A stretch of DNA of 64,000 nt from Malaya genurostris (GCF_030247185.1 NC_080571.1:213345380-213409379), one strand, 5' to 3'; shown: positions 22,707 through 33,252, counted from the stretch's first letter. Program-made: numbers and translations. Notes: generated by a model not told the origin, from the sequence alone.

Positions 22707-22855
22707 TTTCATTATTTTTTCGTTTCGTCTTTGACTCATCAGTGCAGAGCAGTTCAAATTGAACTGCTTAGTGCTAAACTGGGCTAAACACTAAGCAGTT
22801 CAATTTGAACTGCTCTGCACTGATGAGTCAAAGACGAAACGTAAAAATAATGAAA
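22707..22855. repeat. 67-bp inverted repeat at the left end of the array
   Basis: 22,707-22,773 is the reverse complement, with a single base difference, of 22,789-22,855; the spacer is 15 bp. The inverted arm carries the antisense of the ribozyme core (TCATCAGTGC, TTTCGTC). It lacks the upstream half, so no complete ribozyme forms on the minus strand. Confidence 0.9.
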
Positions 22856-23008
22856 ACGGTTATGTGCCCTAGCACAAAATTTGGCTCACCCCTAAATGAC
22901 CATACCTGCATCGGCCAGAAATAGTCGAAAACACGTTTTCGTTCGGCACGTCAGAAAAGACATTGCACTTCGTTGCAAAACAAAAAGTGTTCTGTAAGTA
23001 GCAGAAAC

Positions 23009-23107
23009 TTTACGTCTGCTTAGCGGTTCAAGTTGAACTGCCGAGTTTAGCACTAAGCAGTTCAATTTGAACTGCTCTGCACTGATGAGTCAAAGACGAA
23101 ACGTAAA
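23009..23107 (+). ncRNA. Hammerhead ribozyme 1
   Basis: Stem III: TTTACGT (23,009-23,015) pairs with AACGTAA.. read as A-CGTAAA (23,101-23,107). The cleavage site GTC is followed by T, predicted cut between 23,016 and 23,017. Stem I: TGC/GCA (23,017-23,019 with 23,079-23,081), a 2x2 internal loop, then 20 pairs (23,022-23,041 with 23,057-23,076, two G-U) and a 15-nt loop. Core CTGATGA 23,082-23,088. Stem II GTC-AAA-GAC 23,089-23,097. GAAA 23,098-23,101. Every conserved core base is present. Ends lie in stem III, so type III topology. Activity is untested. Confidence 0.9.
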
Positions 23108-23270
23108 AATAATGAAAACGGTTATGTGCCCTAGCAAAAAATTAGGCTAACCCCTAAATGACCATACCTGCATCGGCCAGAAATAGTCGAAAACACGTTT
23201 TCGTTCGGCACGTCAGAAAAGACATTGCACTTCGTTGCAAAACAAAAAGTGTTCTGTAAGTAGCAGAAAC

Positions 23271-23369
23271 TTTACGTCTGCTTAGCGGTTCAAGTTGAAC
23301 TGCCGAGTTTAGCACTAAGCAGTTCAATTTGAACTGCTCTGCACTGATGAGTCAAAGACGAAACGTAAA
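23271..23369 (+). ncRNA. Hammerhead ribozyme 2
   Basis: Same structure as the copy at 23,009-23,107, displaced by 262 bp. The predicted cut is between 23,278 and 23,279. With copy 1 it would release a 262-nt RNA (23,017-23,278). Confidence 0.9.
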
Positions 23370-23532
23370 AATAATGAAAACGGTTATGTGCCCTAGCACA
23401 AAATTTGGCTAACCCCTAAATGACCATACCTGCATCGGCCAGAAATAGTCGAAAACACGTTTTCGTTCGGCACGTCAGAAAAGACATTGCACTTCGTTGC
23501 AAAACAAAAAGTGTTCTGTAAGTAGCAGAAAC

Positions 23533-23631
23533 TTTACGTCTGCTTAGCGGTTCAAGTTGAACTGCCGAGTTTAGCACTAAGCAGTTCAATTTGAACTGCT
23601 CTGCACTGATGAGTCAAAGACGAAACGTAAA
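23533..23631 (+). ncRNA. Hammerhead ribozyme 3
   Basis: Third complete copy, again at +262 bp. The predicted cut is between 23,540 and 23,541, releasing a second monomer (23,279-23,540) with copy 2. The unit after it is truncated, so no fourth junction forms. Confidence 0.9.
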
Positions 23632-24169
23632 AATAATGAAAACGGTTATGTGCCCTAGCACAAAATTTGGCTAACCCCTAAATGATTCGATTATTTGTTA
23701 TTTTTGATCCATTTTTGTTACTAGAAATATGCAACGTGTTAAAAAATAATTTTACAATTTCATAGAATGTTCATCTTTCGAGAACGAGGATCGTTTCAGA
23801 ATTATAAGATTTTCATTTTCTGGCTTAAAACTTACCGTGGCATATGGCGAAAAAATTCCACTCCGCATCTAAATCTTTTTCCATGTGGCACAAGTTAAAG
23901 GCTGTCATCTTAGTTTTGTATTGACTGCCTGATCCACCAGAGAAAAAATTAGTGATCAGTGAGTATAGTAACCAACTATTAAAACCCAAATTTTATGCGT
24001 CAGGATAATGGGCATAATCTGCATTGTCCTGTGGGGTTGGTGTAAAGCAATTTAAAAAATAGTTGCAAACCGTTAAAGAGGTAGGACGTTGTAAAACATA
24101 AAATTCCGAGTTTGTCATATTCACATATTTTTCCCAAAAAACTGCAGAAATTCCTCGAAAAAATATCTA

Positions 24170-24720
24170 CAAATTAGCGAAATCAGTCGATTGATTCAAA
24201 AGTGCGTCGATATGTGACAATGGATGAAACATGGATTCATAACTTTGCTCCGGAATCAAAACGATCGTCATCTGAGTGGAAAGCAACTGGTGAACCAAAG
24301 TATCCGAAAGCAAAACAAGTGGCTGGAACGGTTATTTTGGGATATGCGTGGTGTAATATTTATCGGCAATCTTGAGTAAGGATATACCTTTAATAGTGAA
24401 TATTATATAGAGTTTGGAGGCGTTTGAAGGCTGAAATGGCAAAGAAACGACCGCATATGGTAAAGAAACAATTTTTTGTTCCATCCAGATAACGCACCGT
24501 GTCACAAATCAATAAAAACAATGGTAAAACTACATGAATTGAACTTCTAATTGCTTCACATCCACCGTATTCGCCAGATTTGGTTATCACTAAAACTGAG
24601 GCTTATTTTGAGGCAAAAGATAAATCGTTCTACAAATGGTGGTATTGAAATGTTAGAGCGACGCTGGTATGATTGCGTTGCTCTTGATATAGATTATGTT
24701 GATGAATAAAGTTAATTTTG
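24170..24720 (+). pseudogene. mariner transposase fossil (irritans-like)
   Basis: Scattered frames read TMDETWIHNFAPES (24,215-24,256), SEWKATGEPK, then FHPDNAPCHKS (near 24,480-24,510) and HPPYSPDL (near 24,560), followed by TEAYFEAK near the C-terminus and a stop near 24,708. The order matches the catalytic domain of mariner (DD34D). Frame shifts, stops and a deletion after YSPDL make it dead. The DNA-binding half is not recognisable upstream. Confidence 0.75.
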
Positions 24721-24729
24721 AACCAGAAA

Positions 24730-26440
24730 TAACTTGTGATCTTTGTTAGGCTCTGGGCTTTTCAGCACATTTGTTATAACCCCTAATATTCTCTCACTAA
24801 CTATTTGGGGAATAATTTTACTATCGATTTCGAAGAGCATTTGCAATTTGTTCATCACATGTTTGATCAACTTTAATGTTGGAGATATTTCTTTGTTTTG
24901 ATTATTTATTTATAACATTTGCTCTAATGAATCAAATTATCGTTTTCTATGCTATGCACAATGCAAAGTGAAATGGATCGCTAATGATCTGAATAATGCA
25001 GTTCTATCTACTCGAATCTATACGTTAAAATGTTTCCAAGCAGATGGTGTAGTGATACTGAAAATCTGTTTGAAGTTTGTCGAGCTGTAGGTGTTCAAAA
25101 CCTGACCCCTGTATGTACGGTTTCCGCATGTAGAATTTGCATCCCCATATAGGAAACAAAGATGTAGTACTATGTCAAAATCTGTACTTTCAATATTGTA
25201 ATTTCCAGCATTCATATTATGGTGCGAAGAAAGCCAATCTGGGCATACTTATTAGCTCGTCCAATTCTAACGATTATTGAAACAACTTGTAGGTCAGTTA
25301 GGCTAGGATATCTTCGTTAGCACCAAATTGAAATGTAACACTGCCAAACAGTATGACCGTTGACCACGCATGGATTGTATTCAGCTGACAGCAGCTAACG
25401 GCATATACTGTACGCTTCAATTATAACTCACAAGAAACGCGTTTTATGTGAGCACGGAGTGTCGTTAAATTTTGTGGCAGTCATTAAATTAATCGAACTC
25501 CTAACGTTGCGAATATCGTGTCGAGGGACGTTGAATCAAACCGTATCATCTGCACTACAGTTTTCTAATCACCACTGTTTCTTTGCTATGGTTCCGATGA
25601 AGCAGGTTCCAATGTATGTCACGGCAAAAAGCATTTCATCTGTGCTGTGGAATGTTCAATAATTGCTGTCTGTATTGGTTGAGATATCGAGAATAATTGT
25701 GACAGGTCATGTGAGACGTGACATAGGATGTGTTTTGTCGTTTGCTTATTGTAGAACAGTATGAATGTTAATGATGTACAAGACAAATCTGCATTGCCAT
25801 CCTACATGCGAGTGCAGTGACTTTTTTCTTCTGTAGATTCCAGACTATAGTCACACATTGTATCGGTCAAACAGATCTGTTCAACTTTTTGCAATATTTT
25901 TGAGATAATGCTTATCTTCGTGATATCAAATTTACGAGTACATCAGAGGCAAACGGGGGCTATTGGAGGAAAAACGAAAACGGCTTCAAAATTTTTTTTT
26001 GATTTTTTTCTTGTAAGCGTATATATTACTGTGGTACGCTTCAAAATACTTCTTCTTGATTATTGAATGAAAACAAGGAAGTTTTTTCAAGTATCAGCTT
26101 ACTAAACTTAAAAATGCAATAATTTACGCTAGGGCTATTGTACCAATAGTCAACTCTTTAGTAGAGTCGCAAAATTATTCTGCCGATTAATCGATTTTTA
26201 ATCAACGAATTTTGATAAAATCGAATACAATATCTTTGCTTCGGCTCTACGGAGCAATACCTTAGGAAAAATAGTTCGAAAATTGTGCATTACTGCTGTG
26301 ATAATGAAGCGGAGTCCCGAAAAGAATGTATCTATTTCAATTTCACCCTGGAAGTAATTCTATCGAACAGAGATAGCAGTTTTCTTTTTAAATAATGGTT
26401 TTCGTATATGATATGACTATTAGAGCTAAAATGAATGCAA
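24730..26440. other. Long interval without recognised genes
   Basis: The composition is more mixed than neighbouring AT-rich DNA around 25,000-25,850, but I found no domain in any frame. It may be old transposon or host intergenic sequence. Confidence 0.35.
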
Positions 26441-26443
26441 GTA

Positions 26444-27337
26444 TCAGGTGTACAACTTTACTTCCGCCGTTTTCCGTTAGGTGGCTGTACCGGCTGAGGC
26501 TGGTTAAAATACATAGATGATAATGCCTTTAAAGTGAGTGTGTACAGTGCCTAACGAATTGTCATCGCCGTTTCAGTGACAGTTGTTCTTGTTTTCGTAT
26601 TATTCACGCTCGAAAATGTCTGTTTATGTGCCCAATTCTCGCCATTTGCGGGAAGTTTTACTTTTCTGTTGAAATTCGAAAAAGTGCAACTGAAGCGCAT
26701 CGAATGCTTTCAGAAACTTACGGTGATGCTGCTCTGAGTAAAAGAACGTGTCGGGAGTGGTTTCAACGTTTTAAAAATGGTGATTTCGATGTCAAAGACA
26801 AACATGATGGTGGAAGAGAAAAAACCTTTAAAGATGAATAACAATTTACTACGAGCTCTTGAAACCGGGTGAAACCATTACAGGAGATCGCTACCGAACG
26901 CAACTGATGCGCCTTAGTCGCGCGCTAAAAGAAAAAGCGGCCACAATATCAAGAGCGACATGACAAAGTCAACCTCCAACACCACAATGATCGGCCTCAC
27001 GTCGCAAAAGTGGTCAAAAAGTACCTGGAAACGCTGAAATGGGAAGTCTTGCCCCACCGGCCGTATTCCCCAGATGTCGCCCCTTCTGACTTCCACCTAT
27101 TCCGTTCGATGGCACACGGCCTGGCAGATCAACATTTTCAATCCTTCGATGAGTTGCTTCATGGTTAGCGTCAAAAAAAGACTTCTTTTTTCGAGCCGGG
27201 ATCCGAAAATTGCCGGAAAGATGAGAGAAAGTTGTCACTAGCGACGGAGAATACTTTGAATAATACATCTGTAAGCACTTTTTCGCAATAAAGCTTTAAA
27301 TTTTGGAAAAAAAACGGTGGAAGCAAAGTACACCTGA
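26444..27337 (+). mobile_element. Internally deleted mariner, mauritiana-type ends
   Basis: TIRs begin TCAGGTGTAC, continue to a shared CTTCC.CCGTTTT, and are bordered by TA (26,442-26,443 and 27,338-27,339). TCAGGTGTAC is the end sequence of the mauritiana subfamily that includes Mos1. The length of 894 bp is shorter than the usual 1.3 kb because the middle of the transposase is lost. Confidence 0.85.
26616..27263 (+). pseudogene. mariner (Mos1-like) transposase, frameshifted and deleted
   Basis: ATG at 26,616 gives MSVYVPNSRHLREVLLF, a typical N-terminus. A frame shift near 26,665-26,690 precedes the helix-turn-helix region EAHRMLSETYGDAALSKRTCREWFQRFKNGDFDV. The frame stops at about 26,841. 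After a deletion the catalytic remainder is visible as ETITGDRYR, HDNAR-like text near 26,985, PHRPYSPDVAPSDFHLF, then VVTSDGEYFE at the stop near 27,263. The first catalytic Asp is missing. Confidence 0.75.
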
Positions 27338-27532
27338 TAATAATAATAATAAGGCATATTTACACATGACCCCATGCTAGTATAAAGATGTGTTCAACAT
27401 CACCACTTCCACTTTCGCATTGCCGTTCGTAATTGAATGTGTTAGTGACGGTGAAAATTATTTTAACTTCCATCTTGATGAATCTTTTGGTAGGAAATAT
27501 TGGAATTTAATTAACTCTTAATGATTATCTGT

Positions 27533-27548
27533 GGCACTAAAAAGTGCC
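27533..27548 (-). terminator. Histone-type mRNA 3' stem-loop (variant)
   Basis: Minus strand GGCACTTTTTAGTGCC, a 6-bp stem with loop TTTT. It resembles the replication-dependent histone 3' stem-loop except for the loop base. Confidence 0.45.
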
Positions 27549-27680
27549 TTGAAGTGCCACAATCAACAAGATCTGCATTTAGATCTGAGATGGTTCTCGT
27601 GCGTGTATTGTTTCGGCAACAGTTGCTCAGAAAATGGTAGGAAAGCGACAAAATTCAACTAGTTCTTTATAATGATCTTC

Positions 27681-27696
27681 AGCACTGAAAAGTGCT
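27681..27696 (-). terminator. Histone-type mRNA 3' stem-loop
   Basis: Minus strand AGCACTTTTCAGTGCT, a 6-bp stem with loop TTTC preceded by CAA. It lies about 30 bp downstream of the H2B-like fragment on the same strand, the expected order for a histone gene that has lost its middle. Confidence 0.55.
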
Positions 27697-27724
27697 TTGA
27701 ATTGTCTGAAAAGTACTTTAAATA

Positions 27725-27772
27725 GGCCTTGCTGGACTTTTTGGCTGCCTTTCTACCGGTTTTCGGTGTCAT
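27725..27772 (-). pseudogene. Histone H2B N-terminal fragment
   Basis: From ATG at 27,772 on the minus strand the 16 codons read MTPKTGRKAAKKSSKA, close to the usual insect H2B tail (M.PKTSGKAAKK.GKA). The globular fold is absent: the sequence runs straight into a short spacer and a histone-type stem-loop at 27,681-27,696. A TATAAAA box lies about 75 bp upstream. This suggests an H2B gene collapsed by internal deletion. The match is short, so chance cannot be fully excluded. Confidence 0.55.
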
Positions 27773-27846
27773 CGTGCTGACGGTATCTCGTGCGTTCAGA
27801 GTAGCTGCTTTAACTTAAATGACGCTATTTCTCACATCACATTTCA

Positions 27847-27853
27847 TTTTATA
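27847..27853 (-). promoter_or_regulatory. TATA box of the H2B-like remnant
   Basis: TATAAAA on the minus strand, about 75 bp upstream of the ATG at 27,772, the spacing of compact histone promoters. Confidence 0.4.
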
Positions 27854-28577
27854 CCTGCTACTGCAGCAGTGTACGGACAGCCCCTTTGCCAAAATTCCTT
27901 TTCCTGTTCGCAGAACGGGAAACATTGAGACGACAGGTCCTTGATGTTGCTCTCGTGTGTCTTGTTTCGGGAACAGTTGCTCAGCAAATGGTAGGAAAAA
28001 TGAACCACTCAACTTTTATATGGATGCTCTTGTATAGAAGCAGACATCTCGCGTTCTGCTTGGCTGGTGCTGTCATGGGCTAAATCAAACAGGTTTTTCA
28101 ATAGTGTACTATTGAAAAACTTCAATGTTGTTGCAATACACGTTCAAGTTGTAAATTTTTGATTCTATTGGTAGTTAGATTATATAAATCCTTTCACAGA
28201 TCAATGAGCTATGAGCTTCAAAATACGATACTCGTTTATACCAAACATTTCAGAAGAGTTTAATTTTGAACTATTTGAGATTATGTCACACAACTGAAAA
28301 TTTTATCATAAAATTGTGATCATATTTCCGATGACATGTAGCAAGAATTATGTTGACTAACTAGATACAACTGGAGATATTCATGATCAAAAACTTATCA
28401 CTCTCTCAGAGGGTAAATTTTGAAAAGGCGCCCCATAGTAAAGTAAGTCGTATTCACGCCAAAATAAATCATTCATGAGTACTTTACGCTGATTTTTTTT
28501 TTCTGATTTTTAGAAAATGTGGACTTTAAAAAAATAAATCATTCGACAAATCATGCGTCTTCATTAAATTATCATCC

Positions 28578-28652
28578 GATGGAGACGCGTGGTATTTAGT
28601 TCTAAAATCATATATCACATGCCCTTAGAACTAAATAACATGCGTTTCCATC
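28578..28652. repeat. Imperfect hairpin, about 28-bp arms
   Basis: GATGGAGACGCGTGGTATTT (28,578 on) pairs imperfectly with the segment ending CGTTTCCATC (28,652), with TTAGTTCTAA/TTAGAACTAA at the inner edge. It may be a small MITE. From 28,653 to 29,060 nothing else is recognised. Confidence 0.55.
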
Positions 28653-29078
28653 TACAACTTGGGTTCAGGGCTTAAGAAAGAATTTCATTCCTAAAATTAT
28701 TTACACACGCCCGTACGTCTGTCTCGATTTAGCTAGTAATGATGTAGGGAAACAGTTCGTTTGAACGCATTAGCGATCATGTTGCCAGCGGACGGTTGTA
28801 TTTCATAAGGAGTGAGAGAAACATGAATCAGAACTAATGAATTGATAAATATTTAGGTTTTAATATACGGTATAAAGTTTTTATCAATGAAATGATATTT
28901 TACATTTATTTCATATGTATATTCAAATCAAATAGGTCAACAAACACACTGTAGTCAATTTTAATCTCACATTTTATCAATATTTCTAAATTCTAAAGAA
29001 CAATAAAATGATAGTTTTTTGTAGAAAAAAATATTCCCAGACACCAAGCGCAAAATCAAGAAAGAATCGAAACCAAGC

Positions 29079-29271
29079 AAAGCAAAGCCTTGGTATTACG
29101 TTCCTGTAGTGGAATTTGACCTTCTGTTTCTACAAACTTCGCAGCCAATTCAGAGTGTACAGAACCAGTGCATGGCTAGTGCTACGATTTTACTGACAGG
29201 TTGTGGCTATACCTACGACAACTGGTTTGTAAGACCAGTGCCCGATGCATTGAACCGCCAACCCGGGACAA
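29079..29271 (-). repeat. tRNA-headed SINE, copy 4 (with TSD)
   Basis: Minus-strand copy with AGCCTTGGTATTACGTTCC, ACTTCGCAGCC and head end CCGCCAACCCGGGA. The TSD is CGAAACCAAGC (29,068-29,078 and 29,272-29,282). The B-box region is altered (GTGGCTATACC), so Pol III transcription is doubtful. Confidence 0.85.
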
Positions 29272-29289
29272 CGAAACCAAGCGAAATCT

Positions 29290-31350
29290 AAAAAACTATC
29301 AGTTTTAGGATTATTGTTTCGACGGATTTACAGTCAGTCCGATTCCAGTTTGACTTATCTTTTAGGCGGAACTCACTTCAACGTCTCATTGAATGCTCAA
29401 TCGATTGTCACACGGATAATCTAAAGGATTAATTTTATGGTTCATCAAGTTTTTCTTTTCGATCCGACTTGCAGTTCCGAAATTACAGGATAATGAGTGA
29501 TTGAGATTTCAAACTGTTATTTAAAACGATGGTAATTAAAAAACACATGTTGATTGATAAAAAGAAAGTATCGAAGTGAAAGATCGCCATCAGTTTCAAT
29601 GGTCTTTTCTTTAAATGAAACAAGAAATCATCACACGTCGCCAACGCGTTGTATTTGAATTATAAACGGTAAACCACTTTTGCAGTAATATTATGCAACT
29701 TTTTTAAAGTATATTTTCAAAGTGCCCAATCGGTTTCATAACAACTTCTTCTCGACCATCATTTTGTTTTTCAATTAACGATTTGAAAAAAGTGCATGTA
29801 GAAGTCTGACGAATTGCTGCTCATTTCTGGAATTGCATAATATAACTTCGTGGTAGACAAGGAAAGAGTACAAATAATACGAATTATGGTAGGTTATGGT
29901 TTACTGAAAACACATCATGTAACGCGTTTCGATATAGGACTCTCCGTTTTTTTTTATCAATATAATACCGTATCGAGGAAAGCCGCCAAAGCCATCAGCT
30001 AGTTTGAAAGTCTAGTCAATGAAAGCAGCGTGGGGAACCAGTAAAATACCATCAGAAGTTATAAGCCCATGAAAATAAATACCATTTTTTTATGCATGTT
30101 AAGCTGAAGAGCCCACGTGAGTTGCGTTATAGATATTTTATGTGATAAGCCCTTTTGTTCTCAGTTGGGTGAAATTCACTATTTGGCTAGCGTCAACGTG
30201 CTCTCCGAAAAAAAGGGTATGAGAATGACGGCAGCTCTGACTTTATGCTGCAAATGCCCTTAAAGTAAATATGCATAAAAAAATCTGTTAGCCTCAAATT
30301 TCGACTAATTAACATCGTATTGTTTCGTTCCTGGCAGGCATGGCTGATAATAATACCCTTCCATTATCTTGTGGGGCCCACCAGTGAGCTATAGACGGAT
30401 TCTGTATCGGCATTGAAATGAAAACAATCAAAGAAAAACAAACAGCAGATGACACAACAATGGAAATCGAATTCCAATTAATATTTTTTTCACAACAAAA
30501 ATTCCGCAAAGGCTGATCAGTAGCTGCTCGGAAAAAAATAATTGGATTTAATCGTCTTGCGTTGCGTCTGGTATTTTTACGCGGTAAAGCGAGGGGTGAA
30601 ATGTCAAGCTCGTATGTCATTATTAATTTCCAATTATTGCCAACATATCGAAAGAAGAACCGTAACTCGGCTGTTACGCAACATTGAAGCAACGAAAAAG
30701 TTCGTGCGCGTGTTTGATCTGGAGTCTATTTTTCAAAATGTTCCTTTCGTTATGGTTGATTGCAAATGAATGACAAGCTGACAGTGAAGCATACTTTTGA
30801 GCGTATAATTATAAAACCTATTTGCGATATAAATCGCAAAAATGGCTTTAATAATTAAAGTAACAAGATTGTACTGAAAATTTACGTGATATCAAACCAG
30901 ATGCGGTAAGTAAGGGTTGTGTTTGTTGCGAACTAATGAGAAAACATCTAACTTTGGAATGATTACAAGACCAATTCATCTATTTGGTGTTGTGTAAATT
31001 CATCCAAAGAAGTTGCTAAATCAATTCTGAAAACGCCAGTAATCAAAACTGTAAACAAATCTACCACTTTTACAAGGTTGTTGCTACAGAAATATTTGAT
31101 CTAGGAGTAAGATCTCAAATCAAATTTATCAAATATGGCGTCATCAGTAGATGTCGGGATGAAATGTTAGAGCTTGGTTATCTGTCAGAAACTTTGCGTC
31201 ATACCAATTGTTCATTTATAATAGTGGTGAGCGAAATCACAAGTTTTTAGTTAAATAGGTCGCGGAGCTTGCTAACGAATTGACATTAGTTCAAACAGTT
31301 CAAAATCGATTCAGAAATGAATGACTGACTGCAAAAATAGAATAAGTGCA
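29290..31350. other. Long interval without recognised genes
   Basis: A piece of the GGAAGTCGGATC repeat lies near 29,450-29,520 and a second dispersed family (CAACTTCTTCTCGACC) near 29,740. The rest is AT-rich with no domain that I recognise, including 30,300-30,780, where short ORFs occur on both strands. Confidence 0.35.
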
Positions 31351-31353
31351 GTT

Positions 31354-31452
31354 TCCGGGCTGGCGGTTCAATGTATAGGGCGCTGGTCTTACAGCCAGTT
31401 GTCGCATGTTTGATTCCCGGCATAGTAATGTAATGCCAAGACTTTGCTTCGC
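31354..31452 (+). repeat. tRNA-headed SINE, copy 5 (body deleted)
   Basis: The tRNA-like head is well kept (GGCTGGCGGTTCAATG, GGTCTTACAGCCAGTTG, TGTTTGATTCCCGG) and joins directly to a short tail (GTAATGCCAAGACTTTGC). The central 100 bp found in other copies is missing, so it is a short variant. Confidence 0.7.
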
Positions 31453-31459
31453 AACTTCG

Positions 31460-32286
31460 TTTGGAGTGCCTGCTGAAGTATTGTTGAATTTAAATTCTGG
31501 TTTTTGCGCTCAATAATTTTATCTGGTTTTTGCCTTAAAAATTACTTAACGAGTTTTCCTAACTAAGTGGCACTTATTCGAGTTTTATATTCAGCCGTTC
31601 GAATTAGTAATTTCGCAGCACCTAAAAGTATTGCAATTCTCATGGAAAAAATGGAGAAGGATATCATACGAATCGAAGTGGACAGATAAAGAAAAGCGTT
31701 GATGTACGTTCAAAATCTTATTTAAGCATAAAAATGGTTTTATTTCGTTTTTTCACTGGGATCAGAAGTGTGTCATATCCTATGGCCAAATCATCAAAGG
31801 ACCAATTCATCGAATTGAAGGATAAGTTTGGTGTTTGAAAAAAATCGGTAAGGCGTTAGAGATCAGGAGTCTGTAAATTTTTATCACGACAACGCTTGGC
31901 ATATGTTGCGGTAAAGAGTTATTTTGATAAAAAGTGGATGGTAGATTCTACCACATTGTTGCCTAGAACTCGGTGCTGCGAAACAGGGCACCGAAAATTA
32001 AAAATCATCTGAGTTCTAAGATCACTACTGATCTTAATTTCACTGATCGCGTACATTTTTTAATTTTTGTATGACCATGATCATGGCAAGTCGAGATCAG
32101 TAAAGATCTAAATTCTTAAAAAAATCACTACTGATTCGATTGGAAATGATAGATGTAGAAAAGTGTTGCTGATGTGATCAGCAGAAGTGCACGGAACTGC
32201 GAGTGGAGTAATAAATTTTGTATCATATGTGTATTGAAAAATGACGGCTTTAAACGGTTGAACTAAAGCTATGCATTGATAACTTA
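31460..32286. other. Interval without recognised genes
   Basis: No coding or RNA pattern was recognised. AT-rich with scattered GATC-rich text. Confidence 0.35.
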
Positions 32287-32527
32287 ACACGGGTAAAAAT
32301 CTATTGCCGGTACCATGATTTTTTAATCATGAAATCATGAACAATGTTTTCTCATGAATTTTCATTAGCAAAATGAATGAAATCATGAAAATTTTGATGA
32401 AAGATGTGTTATTGTTCATGATATCAATCGTTTTGATCATGAAATCATGACTTATTATTCATGATAGACGTGATTCATGATTTCATGATTTTTAATCATG
32501 GTTCCGGCACTAAATTTGTATCCGTGT
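32287..32527. mobile_element. 241-bp MITE rich in ATCATGAAATCATGA palindromes
   Basis: The ends ACACGG.TA.AAAT.TA.TGCCGG.ACC are inverted copies, and inside them ATGATTTTTAATCATGAAATCATGA recurs in both orientations. The whole block can fold into a long hairpin. TSD uncertain. Confidence 0.65.
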
Positions 32528-33252
32528 AGTCAACCTATTGAAAATTGGGTGCACCAATCGGTGGAAATTATCACCGTAACCACACCGGTACGTACATGTG
32601 CTGGTTAGGATGAAGAAAGCCCAACTACCCGATACCGAAGCTTGGTTTTGAAAACTTGACAGAGTTCTTCACCAGTTCACAGACATGCGCACGAGGTTTC
32701 AAATAAAATACAATTTAATAATCTGCTTCAGAATCGAATGAGAGAAATGCTTATGATTTTATTCTTTTTTGATTTCTATCAAATAACGGGAAAATCGTAT
32801 TCTAAAAATATTTGATTTTTGCTTTGATATCACAATGACAGAATTTTATATTTTTTGCTATTTTCTCAAGCAGAATTTCACAAGATTTTTGATATTTTAA
32901 CTTTTATTTCAATGAATAGTGATCATTTCTACCATTTAGTAAAATTGGTCATTGGTTTGCAAATCACTTCTACCCGGGACACGTTGCAGCGATTGAGAAA
33001 AATCATAGCCACTTTACTAGGAGTATGGCAGAAAATATGAAAGAATTTCAATGATCTTATTTGGTCGGTGGCATCGGAATTCCATGGTTCGTGATGTATT
33101 TGAAATATATTAAGCAATACCATGTTGTCGGAGTAATATCACCAATAAAAACAGCAGATATCATTAACATATATGCTGTGAATAAAAATAATTATAATGA
33201 TAAGAAAAACACGCTCAATAACAAAGCATGTTATGCAGTTGATAATTTACCC

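Larger units (their letters stand above)
22789..23684 (+). repeat. 262-bp tandem array, about 3.4 units
   Basis: Units start at CACTAAGCAG at 22,789, 23,051, 23,313 and 23,575, each exactly 262 bp apart. The last is cut after about 110 bp. They differ at only a few sites (for example GGCTCACCCC against GGCTAACCCC), so amplification was recent. Each unit contains two self-complementary blocks (AGCAGTTCAATTTGAACTGC and AGCGGTTCAAGTTGAACTGC) that pair across unit boundaries to form ribozyme stem I. Confidence 0.95.
22699..23696 (+). mobile_element. Putative hammerhead-ribozyme retroelement (retrozyme/PLE-like insertion)
   Basis: The block 22,710-23,685 is bordered by the 11-bp direct repeat TTCGATTATTT (22,699-22,709 and 23,686-23,696), suggesting a single insertion. 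It holds an inverted partial unit at its left end and about 3.4 head-to-tail 262-bp units. Each complete junction carries a hammerhead ribozyme. No ORF is present. Tandem hammerhead units, an inverted end and a variable-length TSD are known for Penelope-like elements and invertebrate retrozymes. That this block belongs to either is inference. Confidence 0.7.
27600..28030 (-). repeat. Duplicated promoter-like segment around the histone remnant
   Basis: Minus-strand TCCTACCATTTGCTGAGCAA with the following GTT.CCGAAACAA.ACAC.CACGAGA is seen near 27,995-27,945 and again, diverged, near 27,640-27,595. The upstream copy has TATAAAAG near 28,020. This fits a scrambled histone cluster with repeated promoters. 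Confidence 0.45.

Noticed and set aside
22740..23684. CRISPR-like array
   Set aside because: The whole 262-bp unit is repeated with no short-repeat/unique-spacer pattern, and the DNA is eukaryotic.
28045..28080. H3-like N-terminus on the minus strand (KQNAR)
   Set aside because: Only five residues resemble the H3 tail; too short to claim next to the H2B-like fragment.
27886..28083. Hydrophobic plus-strand ORF ending RHLAFCLAGAVMG
   Set aside because: The minus-strand histone-type signals explain the region better, and the start is not convincing.
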